DNA from: JASMHC01 sp964453855
GTDB taxonomy: Bacteria > Pseudomonadota > Alphaproteobacteria > Rhodobacterales > Rhodobacteraceae
Assembly: GCA_964453855.1 (NCBI GenBank)
Contig: CAYVRN010000111.1
Coordinates: 1-5,850 of the forward strand
Direction of reading: 5' to 3'
Length of the DNA stretch: 5,850 bases
The position numbers and the translations under genes are program-made. This document shows, one piece after another, positions 4,885 to 5,850 of this stretch (position 1 is its first letter; every line of letters begins with the position of its first letter). The notes beneath the pieces are model-generated. The model was not told the DNA's origin. It did not search any database and saw only the letters and a program-made list of their open reading frames with translations.

Positions 4885-5850
4885 TTACCACCACTTGGAC
4901 GGTTTCGCCACATATCCGGCGGCCCCTTCCAAGGCATAGGCGGTATTCAGCAAATCGCCCTCTTCCCATGGCTTACCGATCAGTTGCAAACCCAGCGGAA
5001 GACCCTGGCTGTCCAGACCTGCGGGCACGCTGATGCCCGGCAGACCGGCAAGGTTGACGGTAACGGTGAACACGTCGTTCAGGTACATCTGCACCGGATC
5101 GGCGTCTTTCATCTCGCCCAAGCCAAAGGCGGCGGACGGGGTCGCCGGTGTCAGGATCGCGTCAACACCTGCCGCAAAGACATCGTCGAAGTCTTTCTTG
5201 ATCAGCGCACGCACTTTACGGGCGCGGTTGTAATAGGCGTCATAGAATCCTGCCGACAGCACATAGGTGCCAACCATGACGCGGCGCTGCACCTCGTGGC
5301 CGAAGCCCTCGGCGCGGGTTTTTTCGTACATGTCGACAATGCCGTCACCGGCTTCCAACGTGGCGCGGTGGCCGTAGCGAACCCCGTCATAACGTGCAAG
5401 GTTTGATGAGGCTTCGGCAGGCGCAATCACATAATACGCGGGCAACGCATATTTCGTATGAGGCAGGCTGATATCGCGGATTTCCGCACCAGCGTCCTTC
5501 AGCATCGCGGTGCCGTTTTCCCACAGTTTTTCGATCTCGGCGGGCATACCGTCCATGTGGTACTCTTTCGGGATACCGATAACTTTGCCGCGAATATCGC
5601 CTGTCAGCATCGCCTCAAAGTTTGGCACAGCAAGATCGGCACTCGTGCTGTCTTTAGGGTCGTGTCCGCACATGGCTTCCAACATGATCGCTGCATCGCG
5701 TACCGATTTGGTCATCGGTCCGGCCTGGTCCAGAGACGATGCAAACGCGATGATACCCCAGCGCGAGCACCGTCCATAGGTTGGCTTGATCCCAACGATA
5801 CCGGTAAAGGCTGCGGGCTGACGGATCGAGCCGCCTGTATCTGTGCCGGT
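4885..5850 (-). CDS. gatA: Asp-tRNA(Asn)/Glu-tRNA(Gln) amidotransferase subunit A (N-terminal part beyond right edge)
   Basis: The 321 visible residues are the C-terminal two thirds of GatA, the glutaminase subunit of GatCAB. It releases ammonia from glutamine for transamidation of misacylated Glu-tRNA(Gln) or Asp-tRNA(Asn). The visible part begins TGTDTGGSIRQPAAFTGIVG, the amidase-signature segment with the nucleophilic Ser (visible residue 8). It continues with GIKPTYGRCSRWGIIAFASS and LDQAGPMTKSVRDAA, then AYYNRARKVR, DAILTPATPSAAF, NLAGLPGISVPAG and LPLGLQLIGKPWEEGDLL, all typical GatA blocks. The catalytic Lys and the second Ser lie off the right edge. Full length should be near 490-500 residues, and the frame is open to the last base. 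It is followed closely by the lipoprotein gene. The usual partner gatC would be expected upstream, outside the window. Confidence 0.95.
   Translation of the reverse strand, partial: TGTDTGGSIRQPAAFTGIVGIKPTYGRCSRWGIIAFASSLDQAGPMTKSVRDAAIMLEAMCGHDPKDSTSADLAVPNFEAMLTGDIRGKVIGIPKEYHMDGMPAEIEKLWENGTAMLKDAGAEIRDISLPHTKYALPAYYVIAPAEASSNLARYDGVRYGHRATLEAGDGIVDMYEKTRAEGFGHEVQRRVMVGTYVLSAGFYDAYYNRARKVRALIKKDFDDVFAAGVDAILTPATPSAAFGLGEMKDADPVQMYLNDVFTVTVNLAGLPGISVPAGLDSQGLPLGLQLIGKPWEEGDLLNTAYALEGAAGYVAKPSKWW

Noticed and set aside
4678..5406. 242-residue plus-strand open frame
   Set aside because: It is antisense to gatA and the lipoprotein gene, both well supported, and the protein shows no recognisable domain.
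5715..5850. Possible start of a shorter amidase at the Met codon at 5715
   Set aside because: The frame continues to the window edge with the amidase signature GTDTGGSIRQP, so this Met is internal to gatA.

Overview
The window looks like chromosomal DNA from an alphaproteobacterium, most likely a Rhodobacteraceae member of the Roseobacter type. This rests on a zinc-free alpha-type ribosomal protein L33, an alphaproteobacterial-style GatA, a class A RNase P RNA, a Hint_2 protein of the kind common in marine roseobacters, and moderately high GC. The placement comes from recognising families by eye; no search was run. Every gene except one lies on the minus strand.

Left part (1-1547): an ArsM-like SAM-dependent methyltransferase cut by the left edge, preceded by an atypical short-chain dehydrogenase/reductase. 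The two are tightly coupled, because the ribosome binding site of the methyltransferase overlaps the stop codon of the SDR. The SDR has a Ser and an Arg where the family normally has its catalytic Tyr and Lys. A 132-base divergent intergenic region with two clear dyads separates this pair from the only plus-strand gene.

Middle (1548-3781): the plus-strand gene encodes a 340-residue Hint (Hedgehog/intein-type) protein. It converges on rpmG (ribosomal protein L33), which has its own promoter, leader and a good intrinsic terminator. Upstream of rpmG lies a YqcI/YcgG-family gene. Characterised members of that family are heme-dependent N-hydroxylases of guanidino compounds, but no pathway neighbours are visible here.

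Right part (3782-5850): rnpB, the RNase P RNA, has a perfect 9-bp P1 helix, the universal P4 sequences and a promoter that overlaps the stop codon of the preceding gene. That gene is an Excalibur-type calcium-binding lipoprotein lying 29 bases behind gatA. gatA encodes the amidase subunit of the Asp-tRNA(Asn)/Glu-tRNA(Gln) amidotransferase and runs off the right edge. The right part is therefore translation and RNA-processing housekeeping with a small envelope lipoprotein between the two genes. The left part is accessory.

No mobile element, CRISPR array, tRNA or obvious defence system is visible, and no stretch over 300 bases lacks a gene. The less understood items are the SDR/methyltransferase pair with its divergent control region, the orphan Hint protein, and the orphan YqcI/YcgG protein.
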